Shown here: in pieces, positions 1-5,782 of the stretch
How positions within the stretch are numbered: the first letter of the stretch is position 1
Layout of the letters: every line of letters begins with the position of its first letter
Made by a program: the position numbers and the translations under genes
Notes under the pieces: generated by a model
Told to the model about the DNA's origin: nothing
The model's input: the letters and a program-made list of their open reading frames with translations, nothing else
Databases searched by the model: none
NCBI GenBank assembly: GCA_031394045.1
Contig: JANMWN010000361.1
Coordinates: forward strand, 1-5,958
Source of the DNA: JANYIP01 sp031394045
Lineage (GTDB): Bacteria; Actinomycetota; Actinomycetes; Prado026
DNA: 5,958 nt
Reading direction: 5' to 3'

Positions 1-537
1 GACCTCGCCCGACGACACCTCACCACCGGGGACCTGCCCGAGACCGGTGGGCTACCCACCCAAGTCATCGTCACCATGACCCTGGACCAACTCCAGACCC
101 CCACCGAGGTCGACGCGGCGGCGGAGATCACCGGCGGGACCGTGCGAGTCCCGATGTCGGCGGCACGCGCGCGGAGGCTGGCCTGCGACGCCCGGGTCCT
201 ACCCGCGGTCCTGGGCGGCGCCAGCGTCATCCTCGATCTCGGGGCGAACCGGCGCACCGCCAGCCGCGCCCAACGCATCGCCCTGGCGCTACGCGACGGG
301 GGCTGCACCGCCCCGTTCTGCGACAAGCCCGCTACCTGGTGCGAAGCCCACCACCTGATCCCCTGGCAGGTCAGCCCACGAACCGACCTGGACAATCTGG
401 TGCTGGTCTGCGACGCCCACCACGACCTACTCCACCACGACGGCTGGACCATCACCCTCAAGAACGGCAAAGCGATCTGGCACCCACCACCACGACCCGA
501 ACCACCACCAGACGAACCACCACGAGGGCCGCCCTGA
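1..537 (+). CDS. DUF222/13E12-family HNH endonuclease, 3' part
   Basis: The reading frame is open from base 1, so the gene begins upstream and only its last 178 codons are visible. The first ATG in view (base 76) is probably internal. The visible part holds the end of the DUF222-like region, then an HNH nuclease domain at about visible residues 95-150. Cys102 and Cys107 (CTAPFC), Cys114, the CEAHH motif with His117/His118, the DLDNLVLVC segment, and HH at 140/141 form the expected zinc-supported beta-beta-alpha-metal fold. Proteins of this type are multicopy in actinobacteria (13E12 repeat family of mycobacteria). They are predicted to cut DNA, but their biological role is poorly known. The C-terminus is a low-complexity Pro/Arg/Glu tail encoded by a 15-base imperfect repeat (499-513 and 514-528). 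The gene converges on the MoxR gene with a 29-base gap. The family call is firm; the activity is inferred. Confidence 0.88.
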   Translation, partial: DLARRHLTTGDLPETGGLPTQVIVTMTLDQLQTPTEVDAAAEITGGTVRVPMSAARARRLACDARVLPAVLGGASVILDLGANRRTASRAQRIALALRDGGCTAPFCDKPATWCEAHHLIPWQVSPRTDLDNLVLVCDAHHDLLHHDGWTITLKNGKAIWHPPPRPEPPPDEPPRGPP

Positions 538-540
538 CCT

Positions 541-557
541 GCCAGCTCAATTCTGGC
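541..557. terminator. Weak hairpin between convergent genes, possible bidirectional terminator
   Basis: GCCAG (541-545) and CTGGC (553-557) are perfect inverted arms around a 7-base loop. They lie in the 29-base gap between the stop codons of the HNH gene (535-537) and the MoxR gene (569-567 on the minus strand). The stem is only 5 bp, or 6 with a T-G wobble, and has no T-run on either side. Its position suits a terminator for both genes, but the structure is weak and could be chance. Confidence 0.25.
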
Positions 558-566
558 GACGGACCA

Positions 567-1451
567 CTAGGAGCGGTCGGCCAGCTTGAGCTGCGCGATC
601 GCGCGGGTGTGGTCGCTGTGGTGCTTCAGGACGACACCGAGAGTGCTGCGGACCGCCTCCTCGTCCAGCGTCGTCAGGCCGAGGGCGACCAGGGTACGAG
701 CCCAGTCGATGCTCTCGGCCACGGACGGCGCCTTGCGCAGCTCGAGCGAGCGCAACGCGCGTACGGTCCTGACCAGCGCCTCCGCGAGCTGCTCGGCCAC
801 CTCGGGCACCCGCGCGAGCACGATCGCCTTCTCGCGCTCGGCCCCCGGGTAGTCCAGGTGCAGGTAGAGGCAGCGCCGCTTCAGCGCCTCGGACAGCTCG
901 CGGGTGGCGTTGGAGGTCAGCAGCACGAACGGGCGCCGGGTGGCGACGATGGTGCCCAGCTCGGGGATGGTGACCTGGAAGTCGGACAGCACCTCCAGCA
1001 GCAGCCCCTCGACCTCGACGTCGGCCTTGTCGGTCTCGTCGACGAGCAGGACGGTCGGCTCGCTGCGCCGGATCGCGGTGAGCAGCGGCCGCGACAGCAG
1101 GAACTCCTCGCTGAAGATGTCGTCGTGGACGGCGTCCCAGGCCCCCGCCCCGTCGTCCGCCGAGCCCTGCGCCGACTGGATCCGCAGCAGCTGCTTCTTG
1201 TAGTTCCACTCGTACAGCGCGCGGGCCTCGTCCAGGCCCTCGTAGCACTGCAGCCGGATCAGCTCGGCCCCGGTCGCGGCGGCGACCGCCTTGGCCAGCT
1301 CGGTCTTGCCGACCCCCGCCGGCCCCTCGACCAGGAGCGGCTTGCCGAGCCGGTCGGCGAGGAACACCGTGGTGGCGATGGCCTGGTCGGCGAGGTAGCC
1401 AGCCGCCTCGAGGCGTACGCGTACGTCGTCGACCGAACCGAACGCGGGCAC
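567..1451 (-). CDS. MoxR-family AAA+ ATPase
   Basis: A 294-residue cytoplasmic AAA+ ATPase of the MoxR group, similar in architecture to CoxD-type proteins. These act as chaperone-like remodelers that mature or activate enzyme complexes, usually with a von Willebrand factor A (vWA) partner. Visible motifs are Walker A GPAGVGKT (residues 43-50), the CYEGLDEARALYEWNYKKQ segment (69-87), Walker B VLLVDETD (134-141; Asp138/Glu139), sensor-1 TSNATRELSEALKRR with Asn181, and Arg192/193 as arginine-finger candidates. A SIDWARTL segment lies in the C-terminal lid. I chose the GTG at 1451 because homology begins there. The in-frame ATG at 1541 lies inside the upstream regulator gene and would add 30 unrelated residues. 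The start is 7 bases after the IdeR-like stop with no clear ribosome site, so translational coupling is likely. No vWA gene follows: the next gene downstream is on the other strand. The substrate is unknown. Confidence 0.9.
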   Translation of the reverse strand: MPAFGSVDDVRVRLEAAGYLADQAIATTVFLADRLGKPLLVEGPAGVGKTELAKAVAAATGAELIRLQCYEGLDEARALYEWNYKKQLLRIQSAQGSADDGAGAWDAVHDDIFSEEFLLSRPLLTAIRRSEPTVLLVDETDKADVEVEGLLLEVLSDFQVTIPELGTIVATRRPFVLLTSNATRELSEALKRRCLYLHLDYPGAEREKAIVLARVPEVAEQLAEALVRTVRALRSLELRKAPSVAESIDWARTLVALGLTTLDEEAVRSTLGVVLKHHSDHTRAIAQLKLADRS

Positions 1452-1458
1452 GGCGCGG

Positions 1459-2142
1459 CTACTTGGCCACGACGAAGATGTGCGCCCCGTCGTCGAGACT
1501 GAGCTCGGCGTACTCCATCCCGCTGCCGACCAGCAGGCCACCCTCGGAGATGCGTACCTTGACGACCTCGCCCGGGGTCACGCCGGCCCGCCGGAGCGCC
1601 GCCATGATCGCCACGTCGGTCTGGATCGGTTCGCCGAGCCGGCGCACCAGGACCCGCTGGGGGCTGTCGGTGGCCACCTTGTCGAGGCCGACCAGCACCT
1701 CGCCGGAGTCGATGCCCATGGCGTCCCCGAGCTCGGGCAGGCCGGGGATCGGGTTGCCGTAGGGAGAGGTGGTCGGGTGGCCGAGCAGCTCCAGGATCCG
1801 GCGCTCGACCGTCTCCGACATCACGTGCTCCCACCGGCAGGCCTCGGCGTGGACGTCCTCCCAGGCCAGCCCGATGATGTCGACCAGCAGGCACTCGGCC
1901 AGCCGGTGCTTGCGCATCACCCGGGTGGCCATCACCCGGCCCTCGTCGGTGAGCTGCAGGTGCCGGTCGTCCTTGACGCGCAGGAGCCCGTCGCGCTCCA
2001 TCCGGGCAACCGTCTGGCTGACCGTCGGACCGCTCTGGCCGAGGCGCTCGGCGATCCGCGCCCGCAGCGCGACCACGCCTTCTTCCTCGAGCTCGAAGAT
2101 CGTGCGCAGGTACATCTCCGTGGTGTCGATCAGGTCCGTCAC
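1459..2142 (-). CDS. ideR: IdeR/DtxR-type iron-dependent transcriptional regulator
   Basis: A 227-residue metalloregulator. When bound to Fe(II), DtxR/IdeR proteins dimerise on 19-bp iron boxes, repress siderophore and uptake genes, and control iron storage. Domain order is a winged-helix DNA-binding domain (about 1-73, with QSGPTVSQTVARMERDGLL as the helix-turn-helix), a dimerisation/metal domain (74-140) and an SH3-like domain (about 148-227). Counting from the GTG at 2142 puts Met10, His79, Glu83, His98, Cys102, Glu105 and His106 exactly at canonical DtxR metal-ligand numbers. Glu171 and Gln174 match the SH3-domain ligands. This register supports the GTG start over the in-frame ATG at 2181, which adds 13 unconserved residues. 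The gene is co-oriented with, and 7 bases from, the MoxR ATPase gene, and divergent from the photolyase gene. No DtxR-type iron box (TTAGGTTAGCCTAACCTAA-like) is visible in the promoter region, so autoregulation is not supported. Whether it is the main iron regulator or a paralogue cannot be told. Confidence 0.92.
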   Translation of the reverse strand: MTDLIDTTEMYLRTIFELEEEGVVALRARIAERLGQSGPTVSQTVARMERDGLLRVKDDRHLQLTDEGRVMATRVMRKHRLAECLLVDIIGLAWEDVHAEACRWEHVMSETVERRILELLGHPTTSPYGNPIPGLPELGDAMGIDSGEVLVGLDKVATDSPQRVLVRRLGEPIQTDVAIMAALRRAGVTPGEVVKVRISEGGLLVGSGMEYAELSLDDGAHIFVVAK

Positions 2143-2184
2143 GTGAGCCTGCCCGTCCGATGAGGGGAACGTCCGGTCCATTGT

Positions 2185-2197
2185 CCCCTGTCAGGGG
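2185..2197. promoter_or_regulatory. 13-bp perfect palindrome in divergent promoter region, candidate operator
   Basis: CCCCTG-T-CAGGGG is a perfect inverted repeat with a single central base. It lies between the divergent ideR-like (start 2142) and photolyase (start 2274) genes, 43 bases upstream of the regulator start and 77 bases upstream of the photolyase start. The short, nearly uninterrupted dyad suits a dimeric regulator better than an RNA hairpin. It does not resemble a DtxR iron box. The binding factor is unknown and the dyad could be chance in GC-rich DNA. Confidence 0.35.
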
Positions 2198-2260
2198 GCC
2201 TGGTGGCACCGCCGCGCACGGCCCAGCCGCGTTGAAGGTGCATCCTGCGCGCGGCGAACC

Positions 2261-2274
2261 TACGGTCAGGAGCG
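2261..2274 (+). promoter_or_regulatory. Candidate -10 element of a leaderless photolyase promoter
   Basis: TACGGT at 2261-2266 fits the actinobacterial -10 pattern TAnnnT and ends 7 bases before the photolyase GTG at 2274. Transcription from this hexamer would start at or next to the GTG, giving a leaderless mRNA, which is common in actinobacteria. The only Shine-Dalgarno-like bases (AGGAG, 2268-2272) sit one base from the start codon, too close to act normally. No well-spaced -35 box is evident; TTGAAG at 2232-2237 is 23 bases away. Confidence 0.45.
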
Positions 2275-3653
2275 TGAGCGCCTCGGTCCTGTGGTTCCGC
2301 CGCGACCTGCGGCTGGGCGACAACCCTGCCCTACTGTCCGCGCTGGCCGCCTCGGCGACCGGCGTCCTGCCCCTGTTCGTCCTCGACCCGGCGCTGTGGG
2401 AGCCGGCCGGTCCGGTGCGGCGGGCGTATCTCCTTCGCAGCCTGCGGTCGCTGCGAGCGAGCCTGGGTGGGGCCCTCCATGTACGTACCGGGAACCCCGC
2501 TCGGGTCGTACCCGAGGTGGCCGCTCAGGTCGGGGCCGGCAGCGTCCACTGCGCCGCCGACTTCGGGCCGTACGGGTCACGCCGGGACCTCGCCGTCGAG
2601 GCGGCGCTGCGTCAGGACGGGCGCGAGCTGGTGCGCACCGGGTCGCCGTACGCGGTGGCACCCGGTCGCGTGCGCAAGGACGACGGCACGCCATACCGCG
2701 TCTACACGCCGTTCTCCCGGGCCTGGCTCGAGCACGGCTGGCGGCGGCCGGCGGGCCTTCCGTCCGCAGACCTGCCCTGGCTGGTCCGGCCCGACGGTGC
2801 CCCACTACCCGACGAGCCGGACCTCGGGTCGCTGGTCCTGCCCGAGGCCGGCGAGGCCGCCGCGCTCGCCCGCTGGCAGGCGTACGCGTCCGGTGGCCCG
2901 GACGGCCTGGACGGGTATGCCGAGCGGCGCAACCGCCCCGACCTCGCGGCGACGTCGTCGCTGTCGGCGGCGCTGCGGTGGGGCGAGATCCACTCCCGCA
3001 CCCTGCTGGCCGGGCTCGGCGGGTCCCGCTCGCACGAGGTGTTCCGCAAGGAGCTGGCCTGGCGCGAGTTCTACGCGGACGTCCTGCACCACAACCCGGC
3101 GTCCGCCCGCGAGTACCTCCGGCCCGAGCTGTCCGCCATGGAGTACGACACCGGCCCGGTAGCGACGGCGCGCTTCGAGGCCTGGTCCCAGGGGCGTACC
3201 GGCTACCCGTTCGTCGACGCCGGCATGCGCCAGCTGCTGGCCGAGGGCTGGGTGCACAACCGGGTCCGGATGGTCGTCGCCTCGTTCCTGGTCAAGGACC
3301 TGCACCTGGAGTGGACGCAGGGCGCCCGCTGGTTCATGCGCTGGCTGCGCGACGGCGACCTCGCCTCGAACCAGCACGGGTGGCAGTGGGTCGCGGGCAC
3401 CGGCACGGACGCCGCCCCCTACTACCGGGTGTTCAACCCGGTACTCCAGGGACACAAGTTCGACCCCGACGGCGAGTACGTCCGCCGGTACGTCCCCGAG
3501 CTCGCCGGGGTTGCCGGGGCTGCGGCGCACGAGCCGTGGAAGCTGCCAGGTGGGCTGCCTGCCGGCTACCCCGCCCCCATCGTCGAGCACGACCAGGAGC
3601 GCCGGGTCGCCCTCGCCCGCTACTCCGCTCTCGCCGGCCCTCCGAACGGCTGA
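2274..3653 (+). CDS. phr: Class I deoxyribodipyrimidine photolyase
   Basis: A 459-residue flavoprotein of the photolyase/cryptochrome family. It repairs UV-induced cyclobutane pyrimidine dimers by light-driven electron transfer from reduced FAD. The N-terminal antenna-binding Rossmann domain begins at VLWFRRDLRLGDNPAL (5-20). The FAD/DNA-binding domain includes ELAWREFY with Trp263 (E. coli Trp277, dimer contact), GRTGYPFVDAGMRQL (about 307-321), and DLASNQHGWQW then GTGTDAAPYYRVFNP (about 362-392). Asn366 matches E. coli Asn378 near FAD N5. Trp370 and Trp347 match the first two members of the electron-transfer triad (E. coli Trp382, Trp359). Tyr291 appears to occupy the third position (Trp306). 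The GTG at 2274 begins the homology; the upstream ATG at 2160 would add 38 unconserved residues. The antenna is probably 8-HDF, judged only from actinobacterial F0/F420 metabolism. CPD rather than 6-4 specificity is inferred from class I similarity. Confidence 0.94.
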   Translation: MSASVLWFRRDLRLGDNPALLSALAASATGVLPLFVLDPALWEPAGPVRRAYLLRSLRSLRASLGGALHVRTGNPARVVPEVAAQVGAGSVHCAADFGPYGSRRDLAVEAALRQDGRELVRTGSPYAVAPGRVRKDDGTPYRVYTPFSRAWLEHGWRRPAGLPSADLPWLVRPDGAPLPDEPDLGSLVLPEAGEAAALARWQAYASGGPDGLDGYAERRNRPDLAATSSLSAALRWGEIHSRTLLAGLGGSRSHEVFRKELAWREFYADVLHHNPASAREYLRPELSAMEYDTGPVATARFEAWSQGRTGYPFVDAGMRQLLAEGWVHNRVRMVVASFLVKDLHLEWTQGARWFMRWLRDGDLASNQHGWQWVAGTGTDAAPYYRVFNPVLQGHKFDPDGEYVRRYVPELAGVAGAAAHEPWKLPGGLPAGYPAPIVEHDQERRVALARYSALAGPPNG

Positions 3654-3692
3654 TGCGCACTCGATCCGGCCAAGGACCAGCACCGGACCTGG

Positions 3693-3706
3693 CAGACTCG
3701 CAGGCG
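3693..3706 (+). promoter_or_regulatory. Candidate -10 element for the ParA-like operon
   Basis: CAGACT at 3693-3698 matches the TAnnnT pattern except at the first base and ends 7 bases before the GTG at 3706. This is the same geometry as at the photolyase start and would also give a leaderless transcript. There is no useful Shine-Dalgarno sequence before the GTG and no clear -35 box. The 52-base gap after the photolyase gene shows no strong terminator, so read-through from the photolyase gene is equally possible. Confidence 0.33.
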
Positions 3707-4494
3707 TGCTCGTCGTCAGCGTCATCAGCCTCAAGGGTGGAGTGGGCAAGACCTCGGTCACCCTCGGGCTCGCGGGTGCCGCCTGGGAGCGCGGGATCCG
3801 TACCCTCGTCGTCGACCTCGACCCCCAGGGCAACGCCTCGACCGTGCTCGACCCGCCTGAGGTGCGGTTCACCGCCAGCGACGTGCTCTCCGACCCGCGG
3901 CCCGAGCTGCTCGCCCACGCGGTCGCCCGCAGCGGCTGGGGGGCCGAGGTCGACGTCATCGCGGCTGACTCGCTGCTCGAGCGGCACAACGCCCTCGCCG
4001 GCCGCGAGTCGACGTTGCGGCTGCGGATCGCGATGGGCGGGCTGCGCGGCTACGACCTGGTTCTGGTCGACAGCCCGCCGTCGCTCGGCGGCCTCACCCG
4101 CAACGCCCTCGCGGCCAGCCATGTGGCCCTCGTGGTCGCCGAGCCCAGCCTGTTCGCGCTCCAGGGGGCGGCTGCGGCGCTGGAAGCGATCGACCTCGTG
4201 CGCGCTGACAACCTGCGGCTGCGGCCGGCCGGGATCCTGGTCAACAAGCTGCGGGCCCAGTCCGTCGAGCACCGGTTCCGCCACGACGAGCTGCGGCTGA
4301 CCTACGGCAGCCTCGTGCTCGAGCCCCCGCTGCTCGACCGGACGGCGGTGCAGCAGGCCGAGGGTGCCTGCGTACCCGTCCAGGCCTGGCGCTCGCCGGG
4401 AGCCCGCGAGATCGCCGACGCGTTCGAGGACCACCTCGAGCACCTGCTTGCCCGCCCGGTCGATGCCGGGCCCCTAGGAAAAGGACGCCGATGA
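3706..4494 (+). CDS. ParA/Soj-family deviant Walker ATPase
   Basis: A 262-residue ParA/MinD-superfamily ATPase. Such proteins dimerise with ATP, bind DNA or membrane non-specifically, and position cargo when a partner stimulates hydrolysis. Motifs are the deviant Walker A KGGVGKTS (residues 10-17, signature Lys10, catalytic-loop Lys15), the A' motif DLDPQGNAS (37-45), and Walker B LVLVDSPPSL with Asp122. Homology starts at the GTG codon used here (VLVVSVISLKGG). There is no N-terminal helix-turn-helix, unlike type Ia plasmid ParA, so the protein resembles Soj or type Ib ParA. The stop overlaps the next gene's start (ATGA), indicating translational coupling to the RHH-like protein, the likely partner. 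No ParB gene with its usual HTH domain is adjacent and no full parS site is visible, so the cargo is unknown. It need not be the main chromosome-segregation ParA, which normally lies near the origin with parB. Confidence 0.9.
   Translation: MLVVSVISLKGGVGKTSVTLGLAGAAWERGIRTLVVDLDPQGNASTVLDPPEVRFTASDVLSDPRPELLAHAVARSGWGAEVDVIAADSLLERHNALAGRESTLRLRIAMGGLRGYDLVLVDSPPSLGGLTRNALAASHVALVVAEPSLFALQGAAAALEAIDLVRADNLRLRPAGILVNKLRAQSVEHRFRHDELRLTYGSLVLEPPLLDRTAVQQAEGACVPVQAWRSPGAREIADAFEDHLEHLLARPVDAGPLGKGRR
4481..4485 (+). promoter_or_regulatory. Ribosome binding site of the RHH-like gene
   Basis: AAGGA ends 5 bases before the ATG at 4491 and lies within the last codons of the ParA-like gene. It fixes the start of the downstream gene and explains independent initiation at the ATGA overlap. 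Confidence 0.7.
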
Positions 4495-5021
4495 CCGACC
4501 GCCCCGCGCCCCGCCTGTCTCGGGCCAACCCGGCTCCCCGCAGGGCCCTGCCCCGGGTGACGCCGCTGGGCGCCGGCGGCTCGCTGCCGGGCTCGTTGCC
4601 CGACGACCTGCCCGTACCCGAGGCTCAGGCGATCGAGGCCGACCGGCCGACCGGCCGAGACCTGTTGATCCCCAACGGTTCCGACGGCCGCCGCAAGGGT
4701 CGCGGGTCGGCAACCGTACCCACCCTGGCCGAGCTGATGCCCCCGCCGGAGCAGCCTCGGAAGAAGGCGCACCGCGACCACTCGGCCGAGCGCACCGTCG
4801 CCGCCGCACCCGAGCAACGGCGCGAGCACCACAAGCCGGGCCGTGACAGCAAGGGCGACAGGCAAGACAAGCAAGGGAAGGACCCGAAGGGCAAGGAGGT
4901 CGCCCTCGAGGTCACCTTGTCCAAAGGGCTGCGCAAGCGGCTCAAGGCCAAGAGCGCCGAGATGGGACTGACCCCGGAGGAAACGGTCGCCCAGCTCGTC
5001 GAGGTCTGGATCGACGGCTGA
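4491..5021 (+). CDS. Small basic protein with C-terminal ribbon-helix-helix-like domain
   Basis: A 176-residue protein I cannot assign to a named family. Residues 1-135 look disordered: Pro/Arg-rich at the N-terminus, a more ordered-looking segment VPTLAELMPPPEQPRKKA at 76-93, then a Lys/Asp/Gly/Gln-rich linker (about 110-136) encoded by purine-rich DNA. Residues 137-174 read as a compact RHH pattern: strand VALEVTL (137-143), helix A about 144-159 (basic, KGLRKRLKAKSAEMG), a turn at GLTPEE, and helix B about 161-174. RHH proteins (MetJ/Arc/CopG fold) bind DNA as dimers. Plasmid ParG and omega are RHH partition partners of short ParA ATPases and also carry flexible basic N-terminal arms. The ATGA overlap with the ParA-like gene and the good ribosome site support a ParA-partner or centromere-binding role. 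That role is inferred from context and fold pattern. The udgX gene follows after 3 bases. Confidence 0.82.
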   Translation: MTDRPAPRLSRANPAPRRALPRVTPLGAGGSLPGSLPDDLPVPEAQAIEADRPTGRDLLIPNGSDGRRKGRGSATVPTLAELMPPPEQPRKKAHRDHSAERTVAAAPEQRREHHKPGRDSKGDRQDKQGKDPKGKEVALEVTLSKGLRKRLKAKSAEMGLTPEETVAQLVEVWIDG

Positions 5022-5024
5022 CCC

Positions 5025-5684
5025 ATGACCGCCGAGGCGCCCGGCGCTGCCGCCTTCGTCCCCAGCGGGGCGGGCCTGCTCGCCCTGCGTACGGCAGCGG
5101 CCGGCTGCACGGGCTGCGAGCTCGCCGGGCCAGCCACCCAGACGGTGTTCTCCACTGGCTCCGCGTGCGCACGCATCGCCTTGGTGGGCGAGCAGCCCGG
5201 TGACGTCGAGGACCAGCGAGGGCAACCGTTCGTCGGTCCCGCAGGCCAGCTGCTCGACCGGGCGCTGACCGAGATCGGCCTCCGTCGCGTCGACGTGCAC
5301 ATCAGCAACGCGGTGCGGCACTTTCGCTTCAGCCAGGACGCGCCCGGGCTGCGCCGGATCCACCAGACGCCCGACGCGGTGCACGTCGAGGCGTGCAAGC
5401 CCTGGCTGCTGGCCGAGCTCGCCGTGGTCGACCCCGAGGTCGTCGTGCTGCTCGGCGCCACTGCGGGTCGGGCCTTGCTGGGTCCCACGTTTCGGGTGAC
5501 GCGGGACCGAGGCCGGCTGATCCCGCGTACCGCACGGCCGGACGAGCCCGCGGCGTGGAAGGGCGGCTGGCTGCTCGCGACCCTGCACCCCTCGGCGATC
5601 CTGCGGGCAGACGACCGGGAGGCCGCGTACGCCAGCTTCGTCTCCGACCTCAGCCTCGCCGTCATCGCCGTACGCGCCGCCTGA
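5025..5684 (+). CDS. udgX: UdgX-type uracil-DNA glycosylase (Fe-S, covalent DNA-binding class)
   Basis: A 219-residue member of the uracil-DNA glycosylase superfamily, related to family 4 and best matching UdgX. UdgX of Mycobacterium smegmatis excises uracil and stays covalently joined to the resulting site through a histidine in its KRRIH loop. Visible here: motif A GEQPGDVEDQ (55-64), FVGPAGQLLDRAL (about 69-81), the UdgX-specific loop LRRIHQTP with His113 as the predicted nucleophile, and motif B LHPSAILRA with His188. Iron-sulfur ligand candidates are Cys28 and Cys31 (CTGC), Cys124 (EACKPW) and His99 (NAVRHF), which stands where family 4 usually has its third cysteine. The length is near that of known UdgX. 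The ATG at 5025 has no strong ribosome site and lies 3 bases after the RHH-like stop, so coupled translation is likely. A strong hairpin follows. Ordinary family 4 UDG is less likely because of the RRIH loop. Confidence 0.93.
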   Translation: MTAEAPGAAAFVPSGAGLLALRTAAAGCTGCELAGPATQTVFSTGSACARIALVGEQPGDVEDQRGQPFVGPAGQLLDRALTEIGLRRVDVHISNAVRHFRFSQDAPGLRRIHQTPDAVHVEACKPWLLAELAVVDPEVVVLLGATAGRALLGPTFRVTRDRGRLIPRTARPDEPAAWKGGWLLATLHPSAILRADDREAAYASFVSDLSLAVIAVRAA

Positions 5685-5692
5685 GCCGCTTC

Positions 5693-5734
5693 TGTCCGGG
5701 TCCGCGCGCGCCCCGGCGTACCTGGGCCCGGACA
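5693..5734 (+). terminator. Strong 12-bp hairpin after udgX, probable intrinsic terminator
   Basis: TGTCCGGG (5693-5700) pairs perfectly with CCCGGACA (5727-5734). The stem extends inward by four pairs (two G-C, two G-T) to 12 bp with an 18-base loop (5705-5722). It begins 9 bases after the udgX stop. No T-run follows, which is usual for actinobacterial terminators. It probably ends the photolyase/ParA/udgX transcription unit and insulates the downstream promoter. Confidence 0.65.
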
Positions 5735-5782
5735 AGTCGCGTCGCGGCCCCGAATCGGGTGGTGCGCAGGCCCGGGTGGTCG

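Noticed and set aside
339..1502. Plus-strand open frame of 387 codons overlapping the HNH and MoxR genes
   Set aside because: It is a shadow of the minus-strand MoxR codons (Leu/Gln/Arg/Gly-rich) and crosses the convergent boundary.
1452..1541. ATG start at 1541 for the MoxR ATPase
   Set aside because: It lies inside the regulator gene in another frame and gives a Ser/Trp-rich extension with no homology.
2139..2146. TCACGTGA, the 8-base core of the ParB parS site, about 1.5 kb from a ParA gene
   Set aside because: Only the core matches: the flanks are TCCG and GCCT instead of TGTT and AACA. It overlaps the regulator's GTG start, and an 8-base palindrome is expected by chance.
2143..2181. 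ATG start at 2181 for the DtxR-type regulator
   Set aside because: It has AGGGG only 3 bases upstream and would add 13 unconserved residues. The GTG at 2142 puts all metal ligands at canonical DtxR positions.
2160..2273. ATG start at 2160 for the photolyase
   Set aside because: The 38 added residues are low complexity and lie before the conserved N-terminal strand.
2143..2273. DtxR/IdeR iron box for autoregulation
   Set aside because: No TTAGGTTAG-type half site with its dyad partner was found on either strand in the divergent region.
2291..4300. Plus-strand open frame of 669 codons across the photolyase and ParA genes
   Set aside because: It is a GC-rich shadow frame of Arg/Pro/Gly/Ala low complexity with no domain. 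The overlapping photolyase and ParA frames have clear motifs.
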